From Streptomyces sp. SID8374 (GTDB lineage: Bacteria > Actinomycetota > Actinomycetes > Streptomycetales > Streptomycetaceae): a DNA stretch of 64,000 nt. The translations under genes were made by a program, and so were the position numbers. Of this stretch, positions 1 to 8,930 are shown one piece after another (position 1 is the stretch's first letter; the number at the start of each line of letters is the position of its first letter). Location of the stretch: the NCBI RefSeq assembly GCF_009865135.1, contig NZ_WWGH01000001.1:3720001-3784000 (forward strand). The letters are read 5' to 3'. Below the pieces are notes generated by a model that made no database searches, had not been told where the DNA came from, and saw nothing but the letters and a program-made list of their open reading frames with translations.

Positions 1-57
1 ATTCATCAGTGTCACGTTACGGGCACGTACCGCACACGGCAGGGAACGGACGGTGGC

Positions 58-957
58 ATGGTCTCGGCAGTGCAGGACGGAAACGCCCCGGAGCGGCGGG
101 AGTTCAGGGCGCAGGAGCTGCGGGGGTTCAACTCACCTGAGCTGCGGGGGTTCAGAGAGGTGCAGCGCCTCGCCTACGCCTGCGCCGAAGCCGTCGCCGG
201 TCAGCTCAGATCCGGGGTGACCGAGCGGGAGGCGGCCCGGATGCAGCGGGTGTGGCTGCGGGAGCGGGGCGTGCGGGACTGGTTCCACCTGCCCTTCGCC
301 TGGTTCGGGGACCGGACGGCGTTCGCCGGGTTCAAGGTGCCGCTCCAGTTCTTCCCCACCGACCGGAAGCTGGAGCCGGGCATGCCGTTCATCCTCGACA
401 TGGCCCCGGTGTACAAGGGCTTCACCGCCGACATCGGCTACTCGGGCTGCCTCGGCCTCAATCCGCTCCACGACAAGCTTCTGGCCGATCTGGAGGCGCA
501 CCGCGAGCTGATCCTGCGGGAGGTGCGCGAGCGCCGTTCACTGCGCGAGATCTACGAGGACGTCGAACGCCTCATGACCGCCCAGGGATACGCGAACAGG
601 CACCGGGCCTACCCCTTCGGCGTGATCGCCCACAAGGTGGACCGCGTCGCCGAACGGCGTTGGTCCCCGAGCGTGTTCGGGTTCGGCACGCAGTCCCTCA
701 AGGGCCTGCTGAGCGATGCGGTGCACGGCCACCGGGACGGCTGGTCACCGCTGTGGAGCCCGTACCGCTTCTCCGACCATCCCCCGCAGCCCGGTCTGTG
801 GGCGGTCGAACCCCACCTCGGATTCCGGGGTACGGGCGCGAAGTTCGAGGAGATCCTGGTCGTCACCGACTCCAAGGACCCCGAGCAGAGCGCCTTCTGG
901 CTGGACGACGATCTGCCGCATGTGCGGCGCTGGGCCGAGGAGAAGGTGGCGGCGTGA
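58..957 (+). CDS. M24-family metallopeptidase (Xaa-Pro aminopeptidase-like)
   Basis: The 299-aa protein has the pita-bread (M24) fold without an N-terminal creatinase domain. Likely metal ligands are visible in order: Asp114 and Asp125 (in ILDMAP and FTADIGYSG), His192, Glu251 (WAVEPHL) and Glu265 (KFEEILVV). The family cleaves N-terminal residues or acts on related substrates; the substrate here cannot be told. The ATG at 58 has only a weak purine stretch upstream, and residues 20-32 contain a duplicated ELRGF, so a start further in is possible. Its TGA overlaps the GTG of the next gene (GTGA), which implies translational coupling with the hydrolase-SDR fusion. Confidence 0.8.
   Translation: MVSAVQDGNAPERREFRAQELRGFNSPELRGFREVQRLAYACAEAVAGQLRSGVTEREAARMQRVWLRERGVRDWFHLPFAWFGDRTAFAGFKVPLQFFPTDRKLEPGMPFILDMAPVYKGFTADIGYSGCLGLNPLHDKLLADLEAHRELILREVRERRSLREIYEDVERLMTAQGYANRHRAYPFGVIAHKVDRVAERRWSPSVFGFGTQSLKGLLSDAVHGHRDGWSPLWSPYRFSDHPPQPGLWAVEPHLGFRGTGAKFEEILVVTDSKDPEQSAFWLDDDLPHVRRWAEEKVAA
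115..154 (+). repeat. 16-bp direct repeat, 24-bp period, in the M24 peptidase gene
   Basis: GAGCTGCGGGGGTTCA occurs at 115-130 and again at 139-154. The period is a multiple of three, so it duplicates ELRGF in the protein. It lies N-terminal to the catalytic fold and probably arose by slippage. Confidence 0.7.
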
Positions 958-2726
958 ATCTGCCAGGAGCGCGCGAGCGCACGGTGCGTACGGGTGGCGT
1001 GGAGCTGTGCGTCGCCGAGCTGGGGGACGGGGACCGGCCGACGGTGGTGCTGGTCCACGGGTATCCGGACAGCAAGGAGGTCTGGTCCGAGGTCGCCGTG
1101 CGGCTGGCCGAGGAGTGGCACGTCGTGCTGTACGACGTACGGGGCCACGGCCGTTCCACGGCCCCCAAGCCGCTGCGCGGGGGCTTCACCCTGGAGAAGC
1201 TGACCGACGACTTCCTGGCGGTGATCGACGCGGTCAGCCCGGACCGGCCGGTCCATGTGGTGGGGCACGACTGGGGGTCCGTGCAGTCCTGGGAGTTCGT
1301 CACGGTCGGGCGGACCGAGGGCAGGATCGCCTCCTTCACCTCGATGTCCGGCCCGTCCCTGGACCACTTCGGGCACTGGATCAAGCAGCGGATGGCCCGG
1401 CCCACCCCGCGCCGGGTCGGCCAACTCCTGGGCCAGGGCGCCAAGTCCTGGTACGTGTACATGCTCCATACGCCGGTGCTGCCGGAGCTGGCCTGGCGCG
1501 GCCCCCTCGGCAAGCGGTGGCCGGGCATCCTCCAGCGGCTGGAGAAGGTGCCCGCGGGCGACTACCCGACCGCGTCCCTGCCCGACGACGCGGCGCACGG
1601 GGCCTGGCTCTACCGGGACAACGTCCGGGCCCGGCTGGGCAGGCCGCGCACCGACGCCTACGCCCACGCACCGGTCCAGCTCATCACGCCGACCGGTGAC
1701 TCCTTCCTCTCCGAGCGGCTCTACGACGACCTGGAGCAGTGGGTCCCCCGTCTGGTACGCCGGTCGCTGCCGGCCAAGCACTGGGTGCCGCGCACCCGGC
1801 CCGACCAGCTGGCCGCGTGGATCGGCGAGTTCGCCGCCGCCAACGAGGCGGGCGGTCAGGAGGGGCCCACGGCCCAGCAGCCCGCGGCGAAGGGCCCGTA
1901 CGCGGAGCGGTTCGGCGGCCAGCTGGTGCTGGTGACGGGAGCCGCCTCCGGGATCGGCCGGGCCACGGCCTTCGCGTTCGCGGAGGCGGGCGCCCGGGTG
2001 GTGGCCGTGGATCGGGATGCGGAGGGGGCTGCCAGGACGGCGGAGCTGGCCCGGCTGGTGGGGGCTCCGGCGGCCTGGGGCGAGGCGGCCGACGTGAGCG
2101 ACGAGGCGGCGATGGAGAAGCTCGCCGAGAAGGTGGCCGCCGAGTACGGCACCGTCGACGTCCTGGTCAACAACGCCGGGATCGGACTCTCCGGCTCCTT
2201 CCTGGAGACCACGAGCGAGGAGTGGAAGAGGGTCCTCGACGTCAATCTCTGGGGTGTCATCCACGGCTGCCGGATCTTCGGCAAGCAGATGGCCGACCGG
2301 GGTCAGGGCGGCCACATCGTCAACACCGCATCGGCTGCGGCCTTTCAGCCCTCCCGGGCCCTGCCCGCGTACAGCACGTCGAAGGCGGCCGTGCTGATGC
2401 TCAGCGAGTGCCTGCGGGCCGAGCTGGCGGAGAAGTCGATCGGGGTGAGCGCCATATGCCCCGGCATCGTCAACACCAACATCACCGCCACCACCCGCTT
2501 CGCCGGGACGGACACGGAGGAGGAGCAGCGGCTGCGGAAGCGGACCACCCGGCTCTACGGCCGCCGCAACTACCCGCCGGAGAAGGTGGCCGACGCGATC
2601 CTGGACGCGGTCGTGCGCAACCGGGCCGTGGTGCCGGTGACCCCGGAGGCGCGCGGCGCCCGGCTGCTCTCGCGGGTCAGCCCCGGGGTGCTGCGACGGC
2701 TCGCCCGAGTGAAGCCGCCGCTGTGA
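954..2726 (+). CDS. EphD-like alpha/beta hydrolase - SDR oxidoreductase fusion
   Basis: A 590-aa two-domain protein. Residues 10-300 are an alpha/beta hydrolase with an HGYPDS oxyanion motif (35-40) and the nucleophile motif GHDWGS (Asp106), as in epoxide hydrolases and haloalkane dehalogenases. Residues 320-580 are a short-chain dehydrogenase with TGAASGIG at about 328 and catalytic YSTSK (Tyr473, Lys477). Mycobacterial EphD has the same domain order and almost the same length. The open frame runs back to 252 inside the upstream gene, but homology and the GTGA overlap put the start at GTG 954. Likely role (inference): detoxification or lipid-epoxide metabolism. A MerR regulator follows with a 4-bp overlap. 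Confidence 0.85.
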   Translation: MNLPGARERTVRTGGVELCVAELGDGDRPTVVLVHGYPDSKEVWSEVAVRLAEEWHVVLYDVRGHGRSTAPKPLRGGFTLEKLTDDFLAVIDAVSPDRPVHVVGHDWGSVQSWEFVTVGRTEGRIASFTSMSGPSLDHFGHWIKQRMARPTPRRVGQLLGQGAKSWYVYMLHTPVLPELAWRGPLGKRWPGILQRLEKVPAGDYPTASLPDDAAHGAWLYRDNVRARLGRPRTDAYAHAPVQLITPTGDSFLSERLYDDLEQWVPRLVRRSLPAKHWVPRTRPDQLAAWIGEFAAANEAGGQEGPTAQQPAAKGPYAERFGGQLVLVTGAASGIGRATAFAFAEAGARVVAVDRDAEGAARTAELARLVGAPAAWGEAADVSDEAAMEKLAEKVAAEYGTVDVLVNNAGIGLSGSFLETTSEEWKRVLDVNLWGVIHGCRIFGKQMADRGQGGHIVNTASAAAFQPSRALPAYSTSKAAVLMLSECLRAELAEKSIGVSAICPGIVNTNITATTRFAGTDTEEEQRLRKRTTRLYGRRNYPPEKVADAILDAVVRNRAVVPVTPEARGARLLSRVSPGVLRRLARVKPPL

Positions 2727-3652
2727 GCGCCGAGTACCGGATCGAGGACCTGGCCCACGCCAGCGGGGCGACGGTGCGCACGATCAGGGCGTACCAGGAC
2801 CGGGGGCTGCTGCCGACGCCCGAGCGGCGCGGGCGGGCCAATGTGTACGGGGAGGCGCATCTGGCCCGGCTCCTTCAGATCGCGGACCTGCTGGAGCGCG
2901 GCTACACCCTGGCCAGCATCAAGGAGCTGCTGGAGGCGTGGGACGCGGGGCGGGGGCTGGGCGGGGTGCTGGGCCTGGTCGCCGAGGTGCACGGGCCCTG
3001 GACCGACGAGGAGGCCGACCGGATCACCCGCGAGGAGCTGGACACGAAGTTCGGCGGCTCGCAGGACGACGAGGCGATCGCGGAGGCGGTGGAGCTCGGG
3101 GTGTTGGAGCGCGTCCCGGGCAAGGCCGACGAGTTCCTCGTACCGAGCCCGCAAGAGCTGGCGGTGGCCGTGGAGTTGCACGCCGCGGGAGTCCCGCTGC
3201 TCGCGATCTCCTCCCACCTCAAGGAACTTCGCGGCCAGGTCGAACACATAGCCTCCCGTTTCCTGGAGTTCACCACCGAGCACGTCTTCGCGCGCTATCT
3301 GGGCCACCGGCCGCCCACCGACTCCGACGCGGCCGAGGCGGCGTCGATGGTGCGCCGGCTGCGGCCGCTCGCCCAGCAGACGGTGGATGCCGAACTGGCG
3401 CGCGCGATGCGGATGTTCGCCACCCGCCATCTGCACCACCACCTCGGCGCCCAGGAGAGCGCCATCGAGGGAAGCGAGACCCGCCCGGTGCTGCTCCCGG
3501 TCCGGACAACGCAGGCAGTGGAGGCGCTGGTTGGCGCGGACCAGGTCGCCGCCTTCGTAGCGGCGGCCACCGAACGTGAGGTGCAGGCCCGCACGTTGGA
3601 CGCCCTGGCCTCATCTCACGCAGAAACCAACAAAGTTGACGAAAAGGGTTAA
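2723..3652 (+). CDS. MerR-family transcriptional regulator
   Basis: 309 aa, starting at a GTG that overlaps the TGA of the fusion gene. Residues 5-75 hold the MerR winged helix-turn-helix (YRIEDLAHASGATVRTIRAYQDRGLL, split by the usual turn), followed by GYTLASIKELLEAW. The long C-terminal part (about 230 aa) is not a metal-binding loop and has no cysteine-rich motif, so it probably carries a small-molecule or protein-interaction domain. Third gene of an operon with the M24 peptidase and the EphD-like enzyme, which it may control. No MerR-type operator was recognised. Confidence 0.82.
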   Translation: MSAEYRIEDLAHASGATVRTIRAYQDRGLLPTPERRGRANVYGEAHLARLLQIADLLERGYTLASIKELLEAWDAGRGLGGVLGLVAEVHGPWTDEEADRITREELDTKFGGSQDDEAIAEAVELGVLERVPGKADEFLVPSPQELAVAVELHAAGVPLLAISSHLKELRGQVEHIASRFLEFTTEHVFARYLGHRPPTDSDAAEAASMVRRLRPLAQQTVDAELARAMRMFATRHLHHHLGAQESAIEGSETRPVLLPVRTTQAVEALVGADQVAAFVAAATEREVQARTLDALASSHAETNKVDEKG

Positions 3653-3664
3653 ATAGCCTGCCTG

Positions 3665-3718
3665 TTGTCCACAGAGTCGCCAAATAGCCTGTGGATAAGT
3701 CAAGTTGGCTGTGGATCA
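3665..3718. promoter_or_regulatory. Cluster of three DnaA boxes
   Basis: TTGTCCACA lies at 3665-3673, TGTGGATAA (reverse of TTATCCACA) at 3690-3698 and TGTGGATCA (reverse of TGATCCACA) at 3710-3718. The first matches the Streptomyces DnaA-box consensus exactly and the second the general bacterial one. All three sit in the 148-bp space between the MerR gene and kptA. They could titrate DnaA or tie kptA expression to replication (inference). Confidence 0.65.
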
Positions 3719-3800
3719 AACATCGGCACGGGAAAAGCCGAAAAGAAGCCTGTAGGAAATCCGGATGCACCGGTGATCTGCTCACGGGCACTCTGGCGGG

Positions 3801-4343
3801 ATGGACGAACGTCGCACCGTCAAGGTGTCCAAGTACCTCTCGAAACACCTCCGGCACCAGCCGGAGGACATCGGCATCACCCTCGACGACAACGGCTGGG
3901 TGGGCGTCGAGACGCTGCTGAGCGCGGCGGCCCGGCACGGGTTCGCCTTCACCCGCGCCGAGCTGGACCATGTCGTCGCCGCCAACGACAAGCGCCGCTT
4001 CACGGTGGACGGCGACCGCATCCGGGCCAACCAGGGCCACACCGTCACCGTGGACCTGGACCTGCCGCCCGCGGAGCCGCCGGCGTACCTCTACCACGGC
4101 ACGGTCGCCCGGGTGCTGGACGCGATCCGGGCCGAGGGCCTGCGCCCCATGGCCCGCCACCACGTCCACCTCTCCCCCGACCGCGAGACGGCCACCCGGG
4201 TCGGCGCCCGGCGCGGCCGCCCCCTGGTGCTCACCGTGGACGCGGGCGCCATGCACCGCGCCGGCCATGTGTTCCGGGTCAGCGCCAACGGGGTCTGGCT
4301 CGCCGACGCCGTACCGCCGGAGTTTCTGCTGCTCCGGGAGTGA
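3801..4343 (+). CDS. kptA: RNA 2'-phosphotransferase (Tpt1/KptA family)
   Basis: 180 aa, the family's usual length. The N-terminal winged-helix half contains VKVSKYLSKHLRHQPEDIGI and DDNGWV; the C-terminal ADP-ribosyltransferase-like half has YLYHGT, HVHLSPDRETA and a GHVFRVSANGVWLAD segment. Family enzymes remove a 2'-phosphate from RNA using NAD+, forming ADP-ribose 1'',2''-cyclic phosphate. Eukaryotes need this for tRNA splicing; the bacterial role is unsettled. It stands alone on its strand, downstream of a DnaA-box cluster and convergent with the LLM oxidoreductase gene 12 bp away. Confidence 0.9.
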   Translation: MDERRTVKVSKYLSKHLRHQPEDIGITLDDNGWVGVETLLSAAARHGFAFTRAELDHVVAANDKRRFTVDGDRIRANQGHTVTVDLDLPPAEPPAYLYHGTVARVLDAIRAEGLRPMARHHVHLSPDRETATRVGARRGRPLVLTVDAGAMHRAGHVFRVSANGVWLADAVPPEFLLLRE

Positions 4344-4355
4344 GCCCCCTGGCCG

Positions 4356-5252
4356 TCAGCCCAGCTGGGCGGGCGCCTCCGTCGCGATGCGCTCGTAGAC
4401 AGCCGGATCGATGTCGAAGTCGGAGTCCGGGATGGGGGCATGGATGGCGATCTCGGTGAACCCGAGCTCGGCGTGGCGGCCCGCGAAGTCGACGAAGGCG
4501 TCCACCGACTCCAGCGGGGCGTTGCGGTCGGGGGTGAAGCCGGTGAGCAGGATCCGGTCCAGCTCCGAAGCGTCCCGGCCGGCCTCCTCGCAGGCGGCGG
4601 TGAGCCTCTTGCCCTGCTCCCGCAGGGCCTCCACCGACTGCTCGGGGGTGCCGGTCTCGTACAGCTTCGGGTCGCCGGTGGTCACCCACGCCTGCCCGTA
4701 CCGGGCGGCGAGCCGCAGACCGCGCGGGCCGGTCGCGGCGACCGCGAAGGGCAGCCGGGGCCGTTGGACGCAGCCCGGGATGTTGCGGGCCTCCACGGCG
4801 GAGTAGTGCGTCCCCTCATGGGTCACCGCGTCCTCGGTGAGCAGACGGTCCAGGAGCGGCACGAACTCGCCGAAGCGGTCGGCGCGCTCCCGTGGGGTCC
4901 AGGCCTCCTGGCCCAGCACGGTGGCGTCGAACCCGCTGCCCCCGGCGCCGATGCCGAGGGTGATCCGGCCGCCGGAGATGTCGTCCAGGGAGATCAGCTC
5001 CTTGGCCAGGGTCACGGGGTGGCGGAAGTTCGGCGAGGTGACCAGCGTCCCCAGGCGCAGCCGGCTCGTGGCGGTCGCGGCGGCGGTGAGGGTGGGGAGC
5101 GCGCCGAACCACGTACGGTCGCGGAAGCTCCGCCAGGACAGGTGGTCGTAGGTGTAGGCGGTGTGGAAGCCCAGTTCCTCGGCTCGGGTCCACTTGTCCC
5201 GGCCGCCTTCGTGCCAGCGGTCGATCGGCAGAATCACAGTGCTCAGTCGCAT
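4356..5252 (-). CDS. LLM-class F420-dependent oxidoreductase
   Basis: 298 aa starting at MRLSTVILPIDRW, the conserved first strand of the luciferase-like TIM barrel. The frame runs upstream to 5372, but that part overlaps the DUF72 gene and looks non-coding. Recognisable family segments are the early AYTYDHLSW and TLVTSPNFRHPVTLAKE and the mid-protein GRITLGIGAG motif. Members use F420 or FMN to oxidise or reduce diverse substrates; the substrate is unknown here. It lies 10 bp after the DUF72 gene on the same strand, so the two probably share a transcript. Confidence 0.82.
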   Translation of the reverse strand: MRLSTVILPIDRWHEGGRDKWTRAEELGFHTAYTYDHLSWRSFRDRTWFGALPTLTAAATATSRLRLGTLVTSPNFRHPVTLAKELISLDDISGGRITLGIGAGGSGFDATVLGQEAWTPRERADRFGEFVPLLDRLLTEDAVTHEGTHYSAVEARNIPGCVQRPRLPFAVAATGPRGLRLAARYGQAWVTTGDPKLYETGTPEQSVEALREQGKRLTAACEEAGRDASELDRILLTGFTPDRNAPLESVDAFVDFAGRHAELGFTEIAIHAPIPDSDFDIDPAVYERIATEAPAQLG

Positions 5253-5262
5253 GAGGGCGACC

Positions 5263-6135
5263 CTACGAGAGGCCGAGCAGGCGGCGCATCGACTCCGCGG
5301 CACGGACCGCGGCGTCGCCGCAGCAGTTGTTGAACAGGACGTGGACCTCGCGCGCCTGCTGAGCCGTCTCACGGATGCGCGGGGCCCACTCGCAGAGTTC
5401 GTCCGGTGTATAGGTGTGCCGGAACCTCTCTTCCTTGGTGCCGGTCCCCCAGGCAGTGTTGCGGCCGTGGAACCGCACCAGGGCGAGGGCCGGGGTGGTG
5501 ACCCGTACGACCGGCGGTACGGATGTGGGCAGCGTCTGCACCATGTCGACGGCCACGGCGGTCGCGTCCAGCTCCGTCAGCAGGGCGGCTGTCGCGTCGA
5601 GGTGCTCCTCGCGCCACCAGCCGGGGTGCCGGAACTCCACCGCCACCGGCCAGCCCGCAGCGCGCTCACGGCACCGGCGCAGGAACTCCACCGCGGGCCT
5701 CCCCGGCGCGAGCCGGTGCGGGAACTGGAACACCAGCGTCCCCAGCCGTCCGGATGTCCTCAGCGGTTCGAGGGCCGCGCTGTAGCGCTGCCAGACCTCG
5801 TCGAGGAGCCCGGGATCGACGCCGTCCCGCCCCCGCTGCCGCACAAGGGCCGGGCGCAGGTCGGCGGGGAGCGCTTCCGGTCGGGTCGGGTGCCCGGTGA
5901 GCAGGGAGAACGCCTTCACGTCGAACCGGAAGCCCTCGGGGGTGCGCTCGGCCCACAGCAGGCTGTTGCGGGTGCTGGGCAGTCCGTAATAGGTGGAGTC
6001 CACCTCGGCCACCGGGAACTGCTCGGCGTAGTACCGCAGCCTGCCCTCCGCGTCGCGCCGGCCACGCGGATACCAGCCGCCGGCCACCAGCGCCTTGTCC
6101 GTCCATGAGCACGTTCCGACCCGGATCTCTCCCAT
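5263..6135 (-). CDS. DUF72 family protein
   Basis: 290 aa; ATG at 6135 follows a purine-rich GGGGGAAGG stretch and opens with IRVGTCSWTDKAL, the hallmark start of DUF72 (YecE-like TIM barrel). Further family signatures are AEVDSTYYGLPS, GFRFDVKAFSLLTGH, VAVEFRHPGWW and LVRFHGRNTA, with an asparagine-rich VLFNNCCGDAA near the end. The biochemical function of the family is unknown. Transcribed divergently from the HAD phosphatase gene. Confidence 0.85.
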   Translation of the reverse strand: MGEIRVGTCSWTDKALVAGGWYPRGRRDAEGRLRYYAEQFPVAEVDSTYYGLPSTRNSLLWAERTPEGFRFDVKAFSLLTGHPTRPEALPADLRPALVRQRGRDGVDPGLLDEVWQRYSAALEPLRTSGRLGTLVFQFPHRLAPGRPAVEFLRRCRERAAGWPVAVEFRHPGWWREEHLDATAALLTELDATAVAVDMVQTLPTSVPPVVRVTTPALALVRFHGRNTAWGTGTKEERFRHTYTPDELCEWAPRIRETAQQAREVHVLFNNCCGDAAVRAAESMRRLLGLS

Positions 6136-6290
6136 CCCGGCCGCCTTCCCCCGAGCCGTCGGCGGATTCACCGGCTCCGCCCGAAACCTCTTGGCATATG
6201 CCGGAGGAATGTTCCGCAGCTCAGGGGCGCGCCCACTCAAATGTGCGCCCCTCCGCACGCACGTGCACCCCGGTGGGCGAGAATGGCGGG

Positions 6291-7136
6291 GTGACCTCAG
6301 CTACCGATGCGCCTCTGCCTGCCGTGACCCGGCTGATCGCGACCGACCTCGACGGCACCCTGCTGCGCGACGACAAGACGCTCTCCGCACGCACCGTCGC
6401 CGCGCTCGCAGCGGCCGAGGAGGCCGGGATCGAGGTCTTCTTCGTCACCGGCAGGCCGGCCCGCTGGATGGGCGTCGTCAGCGACCATGTGCAGGGCCAC
6501 GGGCTGGCGATCTGCGCGAACGGTGCCGTGGTCACCGATCTGCGGGCGGACCGCGAGCTGCTCACCGTACGGGCGCTGGAGCGCGAGGCGGCCCTGCACG
6601 TCGTGCGGACCCTGCGCGATGTCGCCCCCGGCACGTCCTTCGCCGTCGAGATGACCACCGGCATCAACTACGAGCCGTCCTACCCGCCCTTCCACCTGGA
6701 CCCGGGCGCCACGGTCGCCATCGCGGAGAAGCTGCTGCACGAGGACGTGCCGGGCGACGGCGCCCCCGTACTCAAACTCCTCGCCCACCACACCGAGATG
6801 CCCCCGGACGCCTTCCTCGCCCTGGCCCGTACGGCGGCCGGGGAGCGGGCCTCCATCACCCGCTCCAGCCCCTCCGCGCTCCTGGAGGTCAGCGGGCTGG
6901 GCGTCTCCAAGGCCAGTACGCTCGCCGCCTGTTGCGACGAGCGCGGCATCTCCGCCGCCGAGGTGGTTGCCTTCGGGGACATGCCCAACGACGTCGAGAT
7001 GCTCGGCTGGGCCGGTGTCTCGTACGCGATGGGCAACGCCCACCCCGCAGCCCTGGCCGCCGCCTCGGGGCAGACCCTCACCAACGAGGAGGACGGCGTG
7101 GCCGTGGTCATCGAACGGATCCTCGCCACCCGCTGA
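6291..7136 (+). CDS. HAD-superfamily phosphatase, Cof type
   Basis: 281 aa from GTG 6291. Motif I is ATDLDGTLL (nucleophile Asp and acid/base Asp), motif II VFFVTGRPA, and motif IV FGDMPNDVEML, with Lys in VSKASTLAACC. The long cap between motifs II and III marks the IIB (Cof/YidA) subtype. These enzymes dephosphorylate sugar phosphates, FMN or PLP; specificity cannot be told from sequence. Upstream in-frame starts at 6105 and 6198 would add sequence without homology, so GTG 6291, just before the conserved core, is preferred. Confidence 0.82.
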   Translation: MTSATDAPLPAVTRLIATDLDGTLLRDDKTLSARTVAALAAAEEAGIEVFFVTGRPARWMGVVSDHVQGHGLAICANGAVVTDLRADRELLTVRALEREAALHVVRTLRDVAPGTSFAVEMTTGINYEPSYPPFHLDPGATVAIAEKLLHEDVPGDGAPVLKLLAHHTEMPPDAFLALARTAAGERASITRSSPSALLEVSGLGVSKASTLAACCDERGISAAEVVAFGDMPNDVEMLGWAGVSYAMGNAHPAALAAASGQTLTNEEDGVAVVIERILATR

Positions 7137-7155
7137 CGGCCGTCAGCTCATCGGC

Positions 7156-8862
7156 TCACAGCGGCGCCTCCCACACCACCGTCGTACCGCCGCCGTCCTC
7201 CCCGATGCCCGGGCCGAACCAGCTCGCCCCGCCCAGCGACTCGGCCCGGCGCGCCAGATTGCGCAGTCCGCTGCGGCGGCCGCCCTCCGGGATGCCCACC
7301 CCGTCGTCGGCCACCGAGAGCCGCACCGCACCCCGCCCGTCCGGCAGGGTCGCCGTGGCGTCGACGACCACGTCGATCACCGAGGCTCCGGCGTGCCGGA
7401 AGGCGTTGGACAGGGCCTCGCGCAGCGCGGCGACGAGGTTCTTGCCGGTCAGCTCGCCGACGAGCGCGTCGACGGCGCCCAGGAAGCGGTGCGAGGGCTT
7501 GAAGCCGAGCGGGACCGCCGCCATGTTGATCTCCCGCAGGACGCGGGTGCGGAGACCCGAGGGGGCCTCGGCCGGCTCCTGCTGGAGCGCGAAGATGGCC
7601 GTACGGATCTCCTGGATGGTCACGTCCAGCTCGTCGACCGCCCGGCCCACCCCGGTCCGTACCTCGGGCACCACCGACCTGCGCTGGGCGCTCTCCAGCA
7701 TCATCCCGGTGGCGAACAGCCGCTGGATGACGAGGTCGTGGAGGTCGCGGGCGATCCGGTCCCGGTCCTCGTAGACCGCGAGCCGCTCCCGGTCGCGCTG
7801 CGCCTCGGCCATCATCAGCGCGAGCGCGGCCTGCGAGGCGAACTGGGTGGCGAGCGTCCGCTCGGTCCGGCTGAACGGGCGCGCGCGCCGCGCCCGGGGC
7901 GTCGCCAGGGCGCCGAGCACCCGCCCGCCGCTCTGTAGCGGCAGCAGCATGCTGGGCCCGAACCGGCCGGCCAGCCTGGTGACCATCCGGCTGTCGGTGG
8001 CCGAGTCGTCGATGAAGACCGCCTCGCCCGCCAGCAGCTTCGCCACCACCGTGGAGCGGGCCGGGATGATCACCCCGAGCGAGTCCGAGGGGTCGTCGGC
8101 GGAGACCGCGACGATCTCCAGACCGCCGTCCTCCGTGGGCAGCAGCACGACCCCGGCGGCCGAATCGGCGAGGTGGCGGGCCTGCTCGGCGACGACGGAG
8201 AGCGCGTCGTCGGCGTCCCCGCCCGAGAGGAGGGCGGTGGTCACCGCCACCGAACCGTCGATCCAGCGCTCCCGCTGGCGCGCCGCCTCGTACAGCCGGG
8301 CGTTGCCGATGGCGATCCCGGCCTCGGTGGCGAGCACCCGCACCATGTGCAGGTCGTAGTCGCTGAACTCGCCGCCGTCCTGCTTCTCGGTCAGGTAGAG
8401 GTTGCCGAAGACCTCCCCCTGGACCCGGATCGGCACACCGAGGAAGGTCCGCATCCGGGGGTGGCCCGGCGGGAACCCGGCGTACCGCGGATCGTCGGTC
8501 AGATCGCTCAGCCGTACGGGGTCGGGCTCGTGGATCAGCGCGCCCAGCAGGCCCCGGTGTCCGTCGGGCCTGCGCCCGATCGCCCGGGCGACCTCCTCCG
8601 GGACGCCGTGGGTGACGAAGTCGGAGAGCCCGTCGCCCGTCTCGTCGACGACACCGATGGCGGCGTACCGGGCGTGGGCGAGCTCGGCGGCGGTCGCGCA
8701 GATGCGGTCGAGGGTGGAGTGCAGCTCCAGCCCCGTACCGACCGAACGCATCGCTTCCAGGAGCTGCGGGACCCGGGCGGTGAGCTCGGTGGAGAGGCCC
8801 TGGAGGCTGCGGGTGGCCCGGGTAGCGGCATCGAGTGAGTCCTGCGGGTCCGGCTCTGCCAT
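7156..8862 (-). CDS. Sensor histidine kinase with two GAF domains (DevS/DosS-like)
   Basis: 568 aa with no membrane segment. GAF1 spans about residues 46-190 (LGVPIRVQGEVFGNLYLTEK) and GAF2 about 205-350. The HisKA_3 segment has ARDLHDLVIQRLFATGMML with phospho-acceptor His375; the ATPase domain has EALSNAFRHA (N box, Asn486) and DDGVGIP (G box). This domain plan matches DevS/DosS kinases, which sense O2, NO or redox state through GAF-bound haem; whether haem binds here is not visible. No response regulator is adjacent. The gene starts 69 bp after the cydCD stop on the same strand, so it may be the distal cistron of the cyd operon and sense the respiratory state. Confidence 0.85.
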   Translation of the reverse strand: MAEPDPQDSLDAATRATRSLQGLSTELTARVPQLLEAMRSVGTGLELHSTLDRICATAAELAHARYAAIGVVDETGDGLSDFVTHGVPEEVARAIGRRPDGHRGLLGALIHEPDPVRLSDLTDDPRYAGFPPGHPRMRTFLGVPIRVQGEVFGNLYLTEKQDGGEFSDYDLHMVRVLATEAGIAIGNARLYEAARQRERWIDGSVAVTTALLSGGDADDALSVVAEQARHLADSAAGVVLLPTEDGGLEIVAVSADDPSDSLGVIIPARSTVVAKLLAGEAVFIDDSATDSRMVTRLAGRFGPSMLLPLQSGGRVLGALATPRARRARPFSRTERTLATQFASQAALALMMAEAQRDRERLAVYEDRDRIARDLHDLVIQRLFATGMMLESAQRRSVVPEVRTGVGRAVDELDVTIQEIRTAIFALQQEPAEAPSGLRTRVLREINMAAVPLGFKPSHRFLGAVDALVGELTGKNLVAALREALSNAFRHAGASVIDVVVDATATLPDGRGAVRLSVADDGVGIPEGGRRSGLRNLARRAESLGGASWFGPGIGEDGGGTTVVWEAPL

Positions 8863-8930
8863 GACCTGAGCCTAGTTAGTGGCGATAAGGGAGGAAAGTC
8901 GGGTTTCTCCCTCCGGGGCATCCACGGGGC

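Noticed and set aside
252..953. Longer start for the hydrolase-SDR fusion
   Set aside because: The extension is out of frame with the M24 gene it overlaps and has no hydrolase homology; the GTGA overlap at 954 fits operon spacing.
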